This document shows, piece by piece, positions 43,267 through 51,401 of a stretch of DNA of 64,000 nucleotides. Every line of letters begins with the position of its first letter. Position 1 is the stretch's first letter. A program made the translations under genes and the position numbers. The stretch is from Hydrogenophaga sp. NFH-34 (GTDB lineage Bacteria; Pseudomonadota; Gammaproteobacteria; Burkholderiales; Burkholderiaceae_C), in contig NZ_JACBGE010000006.1 of assembly GCF_021401345.1 (NCBI RefSeq), forward strand, positions 62,001 to 126,000, read 5' to 3'. The notes beneath the pieces are model-generated. The model worked only from the letters and a program-made list of their open reading frames with translations. It had not been told where the DNA came from and made no database searches.

Positions 43267-44990
43267 TGCGCGATACCCTGAAAAAAGTCTGGACCCTGTT
43301 CACCCCGGCCGAGCAGCGCCGGGCCTGGGTGATGCTGGGGCTGGCGCTGCTGATGGCTCTGGCAGAAACAGCGGGCGTGGTGTCCATCATGCCGTTTCTG
43401 TCCGTGCTGGCGCGGCCAGGCATCATCACCGAGAACCCCTGGCTAAGCACCATCTACCAGCGGCTGGGCTTTTCCGATTCGCGCAGTTTCATCACCGCGC
43501 TGGGGTTGGCCTCCATCGTGCTCGTTGTCACGGCGTCAGTTTTCAAGACCGTCACCCAGCACCTGCTCAACCGCTTCGTGCACCTGCTGCGCCACTCCAT
43601 CAGCAGCCGGCTGATGGCGCGCTACCTGGCCCAGCCCTACGAATTCTTCATCCACCGCAACACGGCAGAGCTGTCCAAGACCATCCTGGCCGAGGTGGAC
43701 ATGGTCATGGGCAACCTGATCCAGCCCATGTCGCAGGTCATCGTGCAAGGCATCGTGGTGCTGGCCATGCTGGCACTGGTGTTCGCCTACAACCCGCTCA
43801 CCGCACTGGCCATCGTCGCCGTGGTGGGTAGCCTGTACGGCCTCATCTACCTACTGGTGCGCCGGCGCCTCAAGCGCATCGGCAGCGAAATGGTGGAAGC
43901 CAACCGGCAGCGCTACCAGTCCTGCAATGAAGCCCTGCAAGGCATCCGCGACATCAAGATCACCCACGCCGAAGCCGCCTACCAGCAGCGCTACCAGCAG
44001 GCCTCGCGCACCCAGGCACGCCACATGGCGGCCAGCGAAACCCTGAGCCAGACCCCGCTCTACCTGGTGGAGGCCACCGGCTACACCGGCCTCATCTTGA
44101 TCGCCCTGGCCTTGCTGCTTAAAAGCGGGGACGTCGCCCACGTGTTGCCGGCGCTCGGCCTCTACGGCTTTGCCGCCTACCGCCTGCTGCCCGCCGCGCA
44201 GATCATGTACCGTGGCTTCGCCCGCCTCAAGTTCGCCAGCGCCACGTTGGACAGCCTCCACCGCGACATGTCGCTGCCCCTGCCCACCGCCGTACCCGCC
44301 GCCGGCCAGCAGGCCATCGTGCTCCGGCAGGAAATCCGCCTGAGCGGCATCCGCTACGCCTACCCCTCGACACCCGGCAAGCCCGTGCTCGACGGCTTCG
44401 ACCTCGTCATCCCCGTCAACACCAGTGTCGGCATCAAAGGCCCCAGCGGCACTGGCAAGAGCACCATCATGGACGTCCTGCTCGGCCTGCTCACCCCGCA
44501 GGCCGGCACCCTGAGCGTGGACGGCCAGTCCATTACCGCGCAAAACCTGCCCGCCTGGCAGGCCGCCATTGGCTACGTGCCACAGCACATCTACATTGCC
44601 GATGCCAGTGTCGCCGCCAACATCGCCTTCGGCATTCCCCCGGAACAGATCGACATGCAGGCAGTGCAGCGCGCCGCCCGCGCCGCCCAGATCCACGACT
44701 TCGTGGTGAACGAACTGCCCCAGCGCTACGACACCCCGGTGGGCGACCGCGGCATCCGCCTTTCCGGCGGTCAGCGCCAGCGCATTGGCATCGCCCGAGC
44801 GCTGTACCGCGACCCACCTGTGTTGTTTATGGATGAAGCGACGAGTGCGCTGGATGGCGCGACGGAGGCGACGGTCAATGAAGCCATCCGAGCGTTGTCG
44901 GGCAGTAAGACTATCGTGGTGATTGCGCACCGGGAGGCCAGCCTATGCGCCTGCAATCAAATTATCACGATCACAAAAAACCCGCTTTAA
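43266..44990 (+). CDS. PglK-like ABC transporter (lipid-linked glycan flippase)
   Basis: The 574-residue half-transporter has six membrane helices (about 1-310) and one ATPase domain: Walker A GPSGTGKSTIMDVLLG (about 389), Q-loop GYVPQHIY, signature LSGGQRQRIGIARAL, Walker B PVLFMDEATSALD and the H-loop IAHR. It resembles PglK/WlaB, which flips undecaprenyl-diphosphate heptasaccharide by ATP hydrolysis. In this locus it could replace a Wzx. Its 5' end is duplicated in decayed form at 41705, and the AlbA_2 gene lies in between. Confidence 0.9.
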   Translation: MRDTLKKVWTLFTPAEQRRAWVMLGLALLMALAETAGVVSIMPFLSVLARPGIITENPWLSTIYQRLGFSDSRSFITALGLASIVLVVTASVFKTVTQHLLNRFVHLLRHSISSRLMARYLAQPYEFFIHRNTAELSKTILAEVDMVMGNLIQPMSQVIVQGIVVLAMLALVFAYNPLTALAIVAVVGSLYGLIYLLVRRRLKRIGSEMVEANRQRYQSCNEALQGIRDIKITHAEAAYQQRYQQASRTQARHMAASETLSQTPLYLVEATGYTGLILIALALLLKSGDVAHVLPALGLYGFAAYRLLPAAQIMYRGFARLKFASATLDSLHRDMSLPLPTAVPAAGQQAIVLRQEIRLSGIRYAYPSTPGKPVLDGFDLVIPVNTSVGIKGPSGTGKSTIMDVLLGLLTPQAGTLSVDGQSITAQNLPAWQAAIGYVPQHIYIADASVAANIAFGIPPEQIDMQAVQRAARAAQIHDFVVNELPQRYDTPVGDRGIRLSGGQRQRIGIARALYRDPPVLFMDEATSALDGATEATVNEAIRALSGSKTIVVIAHREASLCACNQIITITKNPL

Positions 44991-44999
44991 TGGTGCAAG

Positions 45000-45635
45000 A
45001 TGAGAAAACAAGTAGACAAATCTCATTATGAGTTTAGCCGGTACATGACCAAAGGCCGCTGGGCTAGTGTCTGGCATCAACTTGATGAAGTATCAAAACA
45101 ACATCCAGAATCCGTTCTTGAAATTGGCCCAGGTCCGGGTATATTCAAAATAACAGCAGCCACTTTTGGCCTCAACGTCAAAACACTGGATATTGACCCA
45201 GCACTGAAGCCAGACTATATCGGCAGCGCTGACGAAATCCCACTACCTGACAACTCGTTTGATGCTGTTTGCGCCTTCCAAGTCCTTGAACACCTGCCAT
45301 TCGACATCAGTATGAAGGCGTTCCAGGAAATGATCCGCGTAGCAAGAAATTCCGTAATCATCAGCCTACCTCAGGCAGGGCAATGTTGGCCCAACACAAT
45401 CGCCATACCTTATATAAGAGAAATTCGCTTTTTAATAAAAAACCCTTTTAGAAAGTCCAAGAAACATGTATTTGATGGAGAACACCACTGGGAGATCGGA
45501 AAGCAAGGGTATGAGCTCTCGCGAATCTTAGATGCCATTCAACTACACGCGCCAAGTTACTCAAAAATAACAACTTACAGGGTTCATGAAAACCCTTACC
45601 ATCGATTTTTCGTGTTGCGCCTTGGAAATAGATAG
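45000..45635 (+). CDS. Class I SAM-dependent methyltransferase
   Basis: The 211-residue protein has motif I VLEIGPGPGIFK (about 40-51), an acidic motif II LDIDPALKPDYIG, and FDAVCAFQVLEHLP as motif IV. It fits the Methyltransf_11 group. Its DNA is AT-rich, in clear contrast to the transporter gene just 9 bp upstream, so it probably came with the following glycosyltransferase in a transferred block. It likely methylates a sugar of the surface glycan, but this is context only. Confidence 0.85.
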   Translation: MRKQVDKSHYEFSRYMTKGRWASVWHQLDEVSKQHPESVLEIGPGPGIFKITAATFGLNVKTLDIDPALKPDYIGSADEIPLPDNSFDAVCAFQVLEHLPFDISMKAFQEMIRVARNSVIISLPQAGQCWPNTIAIPYIREIRFLIKNPFRKSKKHVFDGEHHWEIGKQGYELSRILDAIQLHAPSYSKITTYRVHENPYHRFFVLRLGNR

Positions 45636-45681
45636 CCCCTTTTCTTGCATGCATGCTCGATACATATCGACAAACCAAACC

Positions 45682-46818
45682 ATGAAAGTGCTTTTTGTCA
45701 GCCATTACTCCGAAATGTACGGAGCCAATCTTTCCATGGTGACACTGATCGAGGAACTGCGCGAGCGTCATGCCATCGAGCCTTTGGTTTTGTTTCCACG
45801 GGAAGGCGAATTATCTAAAGAGCTAGCGAGACGTAATATTCCATGCATGGCGAGAAATTTTTACTACTGGAGTCAACCTGGAGGAAAGCTCAGGGGACTA
45901 CCTAAGGGATTGACCAAGCTACTACTAAATCAACTAGCAGCAAGGGATGTTTCAAAGAGGTTAAGCAAAGAAGGAATTGATCTGGTTCACTCGAATTCGA
46001 GCGTGATAGATTTTGGCTCCCTACTTGCCAAGAGGCTGCAATTGCCTCATGTCTGGCATTTGCGTGAATTCGGAGACTTGGACTACAGTCTTCATTTTAT
46101 TCTTCCAAAATTACTAGTTAGAAGAGAGTTTGAAGCAGCATCTCGTCTGGTTTCGATCTCAAAATCGATAGCCGCGCATTTTTCCAGTATCGCCCCAAAT
46201 GGAAAATTTTCAATCATCTACAATGGCATTGATACCTCATCTTTTTCGCACGAAGGAATGAAGAAAATCCCCGGGGAAGTGCAATTTGTTCTTGTTGGGC
46301 TGGTACAGGAAAAGAAGGGGCATTGGGATATGGTCAAGGCGACAGACCATCTAATCAGAGAGGGCATCCAAAACTTCCACGTGCATGTCGTAGGTGACGG
46401 GCGGATAGTTGCTTTGGAGAAGGATATCGCGGAGAAAGGGCTATCAGAAAAGATAACACTCCATGGGAGACGGAATGATGTCCCGGTGCTTTTGCGTGGA
46501 ATGCATGTCGGATTGATGACGAGCCATGCGGAGGCCTTCGGGCGGACGACTGTTGAATATCAACTGGCCGGGCTACCGGTGATTGCCGCGGAATCCGGAG
46601 CGGGCATGGAACTGGTCAAGAATGGATTGAATGGGTATTTGATTCCACCAAGGCAACCGCAAGCCTTGGCTTTGGCAATGAAGGAGTTTTGCACTCATCC
46701 AGAGCGTACCATTGAAATGGGGCGGGAAGCGCAGGCATTTGTCAGAGCAAATTTTGATTCTCGACATACCACTGACATGATTTTCCACATGTATAAAGAA
46801 ATTCTGGGCAGGATTTGA
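45682..46818 (+). CDS. Family 4 glycosyltransferase
   Basis: Starting at ATG 45682 gives 378 residues beginning MKVLFVSHYSEMYGANLSMVTLIEEL, the normal GT-B N-terminus (SEMYGANLS acceptor loop). The C-terminal half has FVLVGLVQEKKGHWDMVKA and the donor site SHAEAFGRTTVEYQLAGLPVIAAESGAGMELV with the EX7E-type acid. An upstream extension to 45586 overlaps the methyltransferase gene and is not family-like. DNA is AT-rich. The sugar is unknown. Confidence 0.88.
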   Translation: MKVLFVSHYSEMYGANLSMVTLIEELRERHAIEPLVLFPREGELSKELARRNIPCMARNFYYWSQPGGKLRGLPKGLTKLLLNQLAARDVSKRLSKEGIDLVHSNSSVIDFGSLLAKRLQLPHVWHLREFGDLDYSLHFILPKLLVRREFEAASRLVSISKSIAAHFSSIAPNGKFSIIYNGIDTSSFSHEGMKKIPGEVQFVLVGLVQEKKGHWDMVKATDHLIREGIQNFHVHVVGDGRIVALEKDIAEKGLSEKITLHGRRNDVPVLLRGMHVGLMTSHAEAFGRTTVEYQLAGLPVIAAESGAGMELVKNGLNGYLIPPRQPQALALAMKEFCTHPERTIEMGREAQAFVRANFDSRHTTDMIFHMYKEILGRI

Positions 46819-46863
46819 AAGGCGCAAATTGAATCGTGTGATCGAAGCTGCCTTCGAGTTACT

Positions 46864-46891
46864 TAGATTGGATTATGTGAAGCAGTATAAT
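46864..46891 (+). promoter_or_regulatory. Possible sigma-70 promoter
   Basis: TATAAT at 46886-46891, with TTAGAT 16 bp upstream (46864-46869). It lies about 15 bp before the ATG of the GT2 gene at 46906, in an AT-rich 87-bp gap. Confidence 0.45.
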
Positions 46892-46905
46892 TTTGAATCA
46901 CTGCA

Positions 46906-47688
46906 ATGTCATCACCAAAATTCACCGTCATCACGTCAACTTTTAATGCCAGCGAGATGCTCGCACGCACGGGCTTATCGTTGCGGCAGCAGGTTTACCG
47001 CAATTTCGAATGGATCATTGTCGATGGCGCCTCCCGTGACAACACCGTCGAAGTGGCACACGGTTTCGATGGCCTCATTTCCGTTCTGATATCCGAACCG
47101 GACAACGGCATCTATGACGCATGGAACAAAGCCTTGCCTCACATCACGGGAGATTGGGTGCTATTTCTCGGCGCAGGCGACGAGTTGCATGAAAGCGACA
47201 CGCTCCAGCAACTTGCCAGCCTTCTGCCCATGCTGCCCGACAGCATCACCCTCGCTTACGGCAAGGTCATGGACGTGGATGCATCGGGCAACCTGCTCGG
47301 GGTGCGCGACGAAACCTGGGAAGGCCTCGATGGTCGCTGGGTCATCGGCAGGCCGGCCTTGCCTTGCCACCAAGGGGTCCTGCACAGGGCCATCCTTTTC
47401 CAGGACGACTTCAGGTTCGACACCCGCTTCAGGATTGCCGCAGACAGCGAGTTGCTGTTGCGTGAACTGATTGAGGGTCATGGGCGCGGCATGGCCCTCA
47501 TTGTTTCGCGCTTCCTGCGAGGCGGCATCAGCGACACGAAGAACAATCGGCTCCAGGTCATTCGCGAAGTACTGCGCGTGAATGCCCGTGTCGGCATATT
47601 GCATCGCCGGCCCTTCTACCTTTTTTTCAAGTTGGGGGTCTACGCATTGAAGGATGTCGTGCGGCGCCTGCTTCCGGGCCAGACGTGA
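46906..47688 (+). CDS. WcaE-like family 2 glycosyltransferase
   Basis: The 260-residue GT-A enzyme begins KFTVITSTFNASEMLART and has WIIVDGASRDNTVEV, the SEPDNGIYDAWNKAL donor loop and VLFLGAGDEL at the metal-binding DxD position. It resembles the broken GT2 at 4175, so both belong to the WcaE-like group. GC content is intermediate, between the AT-rich block upstream and the GC-rich genes downstream. The next GT2 overlaps its stop region. Confidence 0.9.
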   Translation: MSSPKFTVITSTFNASEMLARTGLSLRQQVYRNFEWIIVDGASRDNTVEVAHGFDGLISVLISEPDNGIYDAWNKALPHITGDWVLFLGAGDELHESDTLQQLASLLPMLPDSITLAYGKVMDVDASGNLLGVRDETWEGLDGRWVIGRPALPCHQGVLHRAILFQDDFRFDTRFRIAADSELLLRELIEGHGRGMALIVSRFLRGGISDTKNNRLQVIREVLRVNARVGILHRRPFYLFFKLGVYALKDVVRRLLPGQT

Positions 47689-47696
47689 GTGCTGCC

Positions 47697-48731
47697 ATGA
47701 CTACTGTCTCCGTTGTTATTGCCACGTACAACCGGGCCCGTTACCTGACTGAATCGGTCCGTTCAGTGCTGGAGCAAACGCTGGCGCCGGTTGAGGTTCT
47801 CATCGCCGATGATGCCTCGACTGACAACACCGCTGACGTTGTACAGCGGCTGATGGACAGCGATTCCCGGGTGCGCCTGATCCGTCTGCCCGTCAATGCC
47901 GGGCCTTCGGCCGCCCGCAATACCGCACTTCAGCAGGCACAGGGGGAATTCATCGCCATTCTGGATTCGGACGACATCTGCCTGCCAATGCGCCTCGAGC
48001 ACCAATCCAGATACATGCAGAGCACGGGTACTGACTTGTGCGGAAGCTGGTTCGAGGAATTCGGACATGGAACCCCTCGCGCAGTCCGGTGGCCTCATGC
48101 GGAAGACGCCTTGCGTGCGGCCATGCTGTTCCAGAACACGATCTGCCATCCAACGATGATGGTCCGCCGCAAAGTTTTTGACCGTTACGTGTACAAGCCG
48201 GAGCTCAGGCTTGCGGAGGACTACGATCTGGTCGCTCGCGCCATGGCCGAATTCCGCATTGCCAATGTGCCCGAGGTTCTGACACGTTATCGCCGGCACG
48301 CCAATCAGGCGACAATGTCTCAACGCATGGATATGGAAGAGGTCACCCGCCGTATTCGACTAGAGGCACTGCAAGCGCAAGGCATTGAAGCATCGCCAGA
48401 CGAGCAGCGTATCCACAACCTGATCCGCGCTCCACAATCTGTCCGCTCTCTGGACGATTTCGAGCAAATCGAATTCTGGCTACTGAAACTGATCGGTTTT
48501 CTTGATCACCCTGATGCAAAGCGCACCGTCGCCACGCAGTGGACCCGAGCCGCCATCCGTGCCGCGCCGCTGGGCTGGGCCATGTGGCGCAAATACCGCA
48601 GCTCACCTCTCCACCATCTGCTGAACAAACGCCCGACCAGCGACATCGATCTGGCCGTGCTGGCTGCCATCCGACTCGACTATCGTTCACCGGCCTTCGA
48701 AGCACTGCGCCGCTTCGGTTTGAGCGCATGA
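47697..48731 (+). CDS. Family 2 glycosyltransferase
   Basis: The 344-residue enzyme starts MTTVSVVIATYNRARYLTESVRSVLEQ and has VLIADDASTDNT, NAGPSAARNTALQQAQGEFIAILDSDDI with the DSD metal motif, and LAEDYDLVARAMA as the likely ED base region. An alternative GTG at 47685 overlaps the previous stop (GTGA); neither has a strong ribosome-binding site. The C-terminal third is helical and may contact acceptor or membrane. Sugar unknown. Confidence 0.88.
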   Translation: MTTVSVVIATYNRARYLTESVRSVLEQTLAPVEVLIADDASTDNTADVVQRLMDSDSRVRLIRLPVNAGPSAARNTALQQAQGEFIAILDSDDICLPMRLEHQSRYMQSTGTDLCGSWFEEFGHGTPRAVRWPHAEDALRAAMLFQNTICHPTMMVRRKVFDRYVYKPELRLAEDYDLVARAMAEFRIANVPEVLTRYRRHANQATMSQRMDMEEVTRRIRLEALQAQGIEASPDEQRIHNLIRAPQSVRSLDDFEQIEFWLLKLIGFLDHPDAKRTVATQWTRAAIRAAPLGWAMWRKYRSSPLHHLLNKRPTSDIDLAVLAAIRLDYRSPAFEALRRFGLSA

Positions 48732-48779
48732 CGCAGCAAGCAAGAGCAAGCGCCACATGAGCAAGATAAAAAGGTTTCC

Positions 48780-49874
48780 ATGACCGCCCCCACCCTCATC
48801 GTCGGCGCCGGCTTCGCCGGCAGCACTGTCGCCCGCGAACTGGCCGATGCCGGCCATCACGTGCGCGTGATCGACAAGCGCCCCCACATCGCCGGCAACG
48901 CCTTTGACGAAACCGACGCGCATGGTGTGCTGGTGCACCGCTATGGGCCGCACATCTTCCACACCAACAGCGAAAAAGTGTGGGCCTTCCTCTCGCGCTT
49001 CACCGAATGGCGCCCCTACGAGCACCGCGTGCTGGGGGTGGTCGATGGCAAGGCCTACCCCTTCCCCATCAACCGCGACACACTCAACCAGTTGTATGGG
49101 CTCGATCTGGACGAAGCCGGTGCAGCGGCTTTTTTCGAGCGCGTGCGCGAGCCGCGCGAGCCGGTGCGCAGCAGCGAAGATGTGGTGCTCAACTCGGTGG
49201 GGCGCGACCTGTACGAAAAGTTCTTCCTCAACTACACGCGCAAGCAGTGGGGCATGGAGCCGTCGCAGCTCAAGGCCGGCGTGGCGGCGCGCATCCCCAC
49301 CCGCACCAACACCGACGACCGCTACTTCACCGACACTTTTCAGGCCATGCCGCTGCACGGCTACACGCGGATGTTCGAGAACATGCTCGACCACCCGAAC
49401 ATCACCGTGCAGACCGGCGTGGACTTCGCCGACGTGGACCGCACTGCCTTCGGCCATGTGGTCTATACCGGGCCGATCGACGCCTACTTCGGCCACCGTT
49501 TCGGCGCCCTGCTCTACCGCAGCCTGCGTTTCGCGCACGAGCACTTGCCGGATGTGGTGCAGCACCAGCCTGTGGGCACGGTGAACTACCCCAACGACCA
49601 CGCCTACACCCGCATCACCGAGTTCAGGCACCTGACCGGGCAACAACATACGGGCACATCCATCGTGCGCGAATATCCCCAGGCCGAGGGCGACCCGTAT
49701 TACCCCATCCCGAGCGACGACAACGAAGCCTTGTTCAAGCAATACGAAGCCTTGGCCAGCAACGAGGAAAACGTCACCTTCGTCGGCAGGCTGGCGCAGT
49801 ACCGCTACTACAACATGGACCAGGTGGTGGGTGCCGCGCTGGTGGCGGCAGAGCGGCTGTTGCACAGGTCATAG
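48780..49874 (+). CDS. glf: UDP-galactopyranose mutase
   Basis: The 364-residue flavoenzyme begins TLIVGAGFAGSTVARELADAG (FAD Rossmann motif), then VIDKRPHIAGNAFDE, HRYGPHIFHTNSEKVW and NYPNDHAYTRITEFRHLTGQ, all UGM hallmarks. It interconverts UDP-Galp and UDP-Galf, so the second glycan is predicted to contain galactofuranose. It is intact. A Fic gene follows after an unusual palindromic region. Confidence 0.96.
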   Translation: MTAPTLIVGAGFAGSTVARELADAGHHVRVIDKRPHIAGNAFDETDAHGVLVHRYGPHIFHTNSEKVWAFLSRFTEWRPYEHRVLGVVDGKAYPFPINRDTLNQLYGLDLDEAGAAAFFERVREPREPVRSSEDVVLNSVGRDLYEKFFLNYTRKQWGMEPSQLKAGVAARIPTRTNTDDRYFTDTFQAMPLHGYTRMFENMLDHPNITVQTGVDFADVDRTAFGHVVYTGPIDAYFGHRFGALLYRSLRFAHEHLPDVVQHQPVGTVNYPNDHAYTRITEFRHLTGQQHTGTSIVREYPQAEGDPYYPIPSDDNEALFKQYEALASNEENVTFVGRLAQYRYYNMDQVVGAALVAAERLLHRS

Positions 49875-49918
49875 GGTGAGTGAAAGGCGATTTGCTCCAT
49901 CGGCGCGACTCAAGCCAA

Positions 49919-49983
49919 CTGCGCCACATAAATGGGCGCAATACACCCTATCCGCTTGATTTGCGCCATTTTATGTGGCGCAA
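49919..49983. repeat. Paired nested palindromes upstream of the Fic gene
   Basis: Two 22-bp arms, 49920-49941 and 49961-49982, are inverted copies of each other at 20 of 22 positions. Each arm is itself palindromic; the right one is TTGCGCCA-N7-TGGCGCAA (49961-49983). A further half site GCGCCACA is at about 50008. This looks like a two-site operator for a dimeric DNA-binding protein. Confidence 0.8.
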
Positions 49984-50022
49984 TATGACCATCAGCCGGC
50001 CCTAATCGCGCCACATCGTCCA

Positions 50023-51393
50023 ATGCCCAAGGTCGTACCGCCGCAAGAACTCGATGCCTTGGTGGCAGCCACCGCCGCCGCGCCGCACGGCTTGATGTCC
50101 GTGGAAGCGCTGGCGTCCGCTTTTCCCGCGCTGCCGCGGCGCACGCTGCAGCGCCGGCTGGCGCAATTGGTGTCGGAAAAGCGGCTGGCCGCCACCGGGC
50201 GGGGGCCATCGCGGCGCTACCACCTGCCTCTGGCAAGCGGACCCGCGCCAGTCACGCATACCGATGCCGAGGGCGTGCCCCTGTCGCAAGCCGCTGCCGA
50301 GTTGCAGGCTCAGGTCCACCGCCCGCTTGCCCGGCGCACCCCGGTCGGTTACCGGCGCGAGTTCCTGGCCGACTACCTGCCCAACCAGACGTTCTATCTG
50401 GACGCTGCCCTGCGCAAACACCTGTACGGCCTGGGGCGCTCCCCGGCGGAGCCGCGCCCTGCCGGCACGTATGCGCGGCAGATCATGAGCCGCTTGCTGG
50501 TGGATCTGTCCTGGTCTTCGAGCCGGCTGGAGGGCAACACCTATTCGCGCCTGGATACCCAGAACCTGATCGAATTCGGGCGTTATGCCGAAGGCAAGAA
50601 CCGGCTGGAAGCGCAGATGATCCTCAACCACAAGGCCGCCATCGAAATGATGGTGGACGGCGCGGGCGACATCGGCTTCAACCGCTACACGCTGCAGAAC
50701 CTGCACGCCTTGCTGGCGGACAACCTGTTGCCGGATGCCGGTGCGGGCGGCCGCCTTCGCACCATCGACGTGGCTATTTCCGGCAGCGTCTACCAGCCTA
50801 CGGCGCTGCCACAGCTCATCGGGGAATGCTTCGATACCTTGCTGGCCAAGGCCGGCGCCATCGCCGACCCCTTCGAGCAGGCGTTTTTCGCGATGGTGCA
50901 TCTGCCCTACCTGCAACCCTTCGAAGACGTGAACAAGCGCGTATCGCGACTGGCCGCCAACATCCCCCTGATTCGCCACAACCTGGCGCCGCTGTCCTTC
51001 GTCGATGTGCCCGAGAAACCCTACATCGAGGGCACGCTGGCCGTGTACGAGCTGAACCGCATCGAGCTGCTGCGAGACGTGTTCGCCTGGGCCTACGAAC
51101 GCTCTTGCCAACGCTATACGCTGTTGCGAGAAGCCTTGCCGCAGCCGGATGCATTCCGGCTGCGGCACCGTGAAGCGCTCACCCATGTGATAGCCAGCAT
51201 CGTGCGTGCAAGCCGGGAACCCACGACCACGCTGATCCGGGAACTCGCTCAACCGGAAGTGCCTGCCACCGACATGTCCGATTTCGTGGCGATGGTCATC
51301 AATGAACTGGCGCAATTGCATGAAGGCAATATCGCCCGCCACCGGCTGCGCCCCGACGAATTCATGCATTGGCAAGCCACACACTCCGGTTGA
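50023..51393 (+). CDS. Fic-domain protein with winged-helix N-terminus and altered Fic motif
   Basis: From ATG 50023 the product is 456 residues; a GTG at 49975 lies inside the palindromes. The N-terminal part (MSVEALASAFPALPRRTLQRRLAQLVSEKRLAATGRGPSRRYHLP) is a winged helix. The middle has an SRLEGNTYSRLDT segment (inhibitory-motif-like S/TxxxE(G)N), and the Fic core reads LPYLQPFEDVNKRVSRLAAN where HPFxDGNxR is expected: the catalytic His is Gln. Canonical Fic enzymes AMPylate proteins using that His, so this one may be a regulator rather than a transferase. It is a single inserted gene between glf and a GT. Confidence 0.85.
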   Translation: MPKVVPPQELDALVAATAAAPHGLMSVEALASAFPALPRRTLQRRLAQLVSEKRLAATGRGPSRRYHLPLASGPAPVTHTDAEGVPLSQAAAELQAQVHRPLARRTPVGYRREFLADYLPNQTFYLDAALRKHLYGLGRSPAEPRPAGTYARQIMSRLLVDLSWSSSRLEGNTYSRLDTQNLIEFGRYAEGKNRLEAQMILNHKAAIEMMVDGAGDIGFNRYTLQNLHALLADNLLPDAGAGGRLRTIDVAISGSVYQPTALPQLIGECFDTLLAKAGAIADPFEQAFFAMVHLPYLQPFEDVNKRVSRLAANIPLIRHNLAPLSFVDVPEKPYIEGTLAVYELNRIELLRDVFAWAYERSCQRYTLLREALPQPDAFRLRHREALTHVIASIVRASREPTTTLIRELAQPEVPATDMSDFVAMVINELAQLHEGNIARHRLRPDEFMHWQATHSG

Positions 51394-51401
51394 AACTCCT
51401 T

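Noticed and set aside
47685-47697. GTG start overlapping the previous stop for the GT2 gene
   Set aside because: Possible, but the ATG four codons later starts directly at the conserved domain; neither start has a strong ribosome-binding site, so the ATG was chosen.
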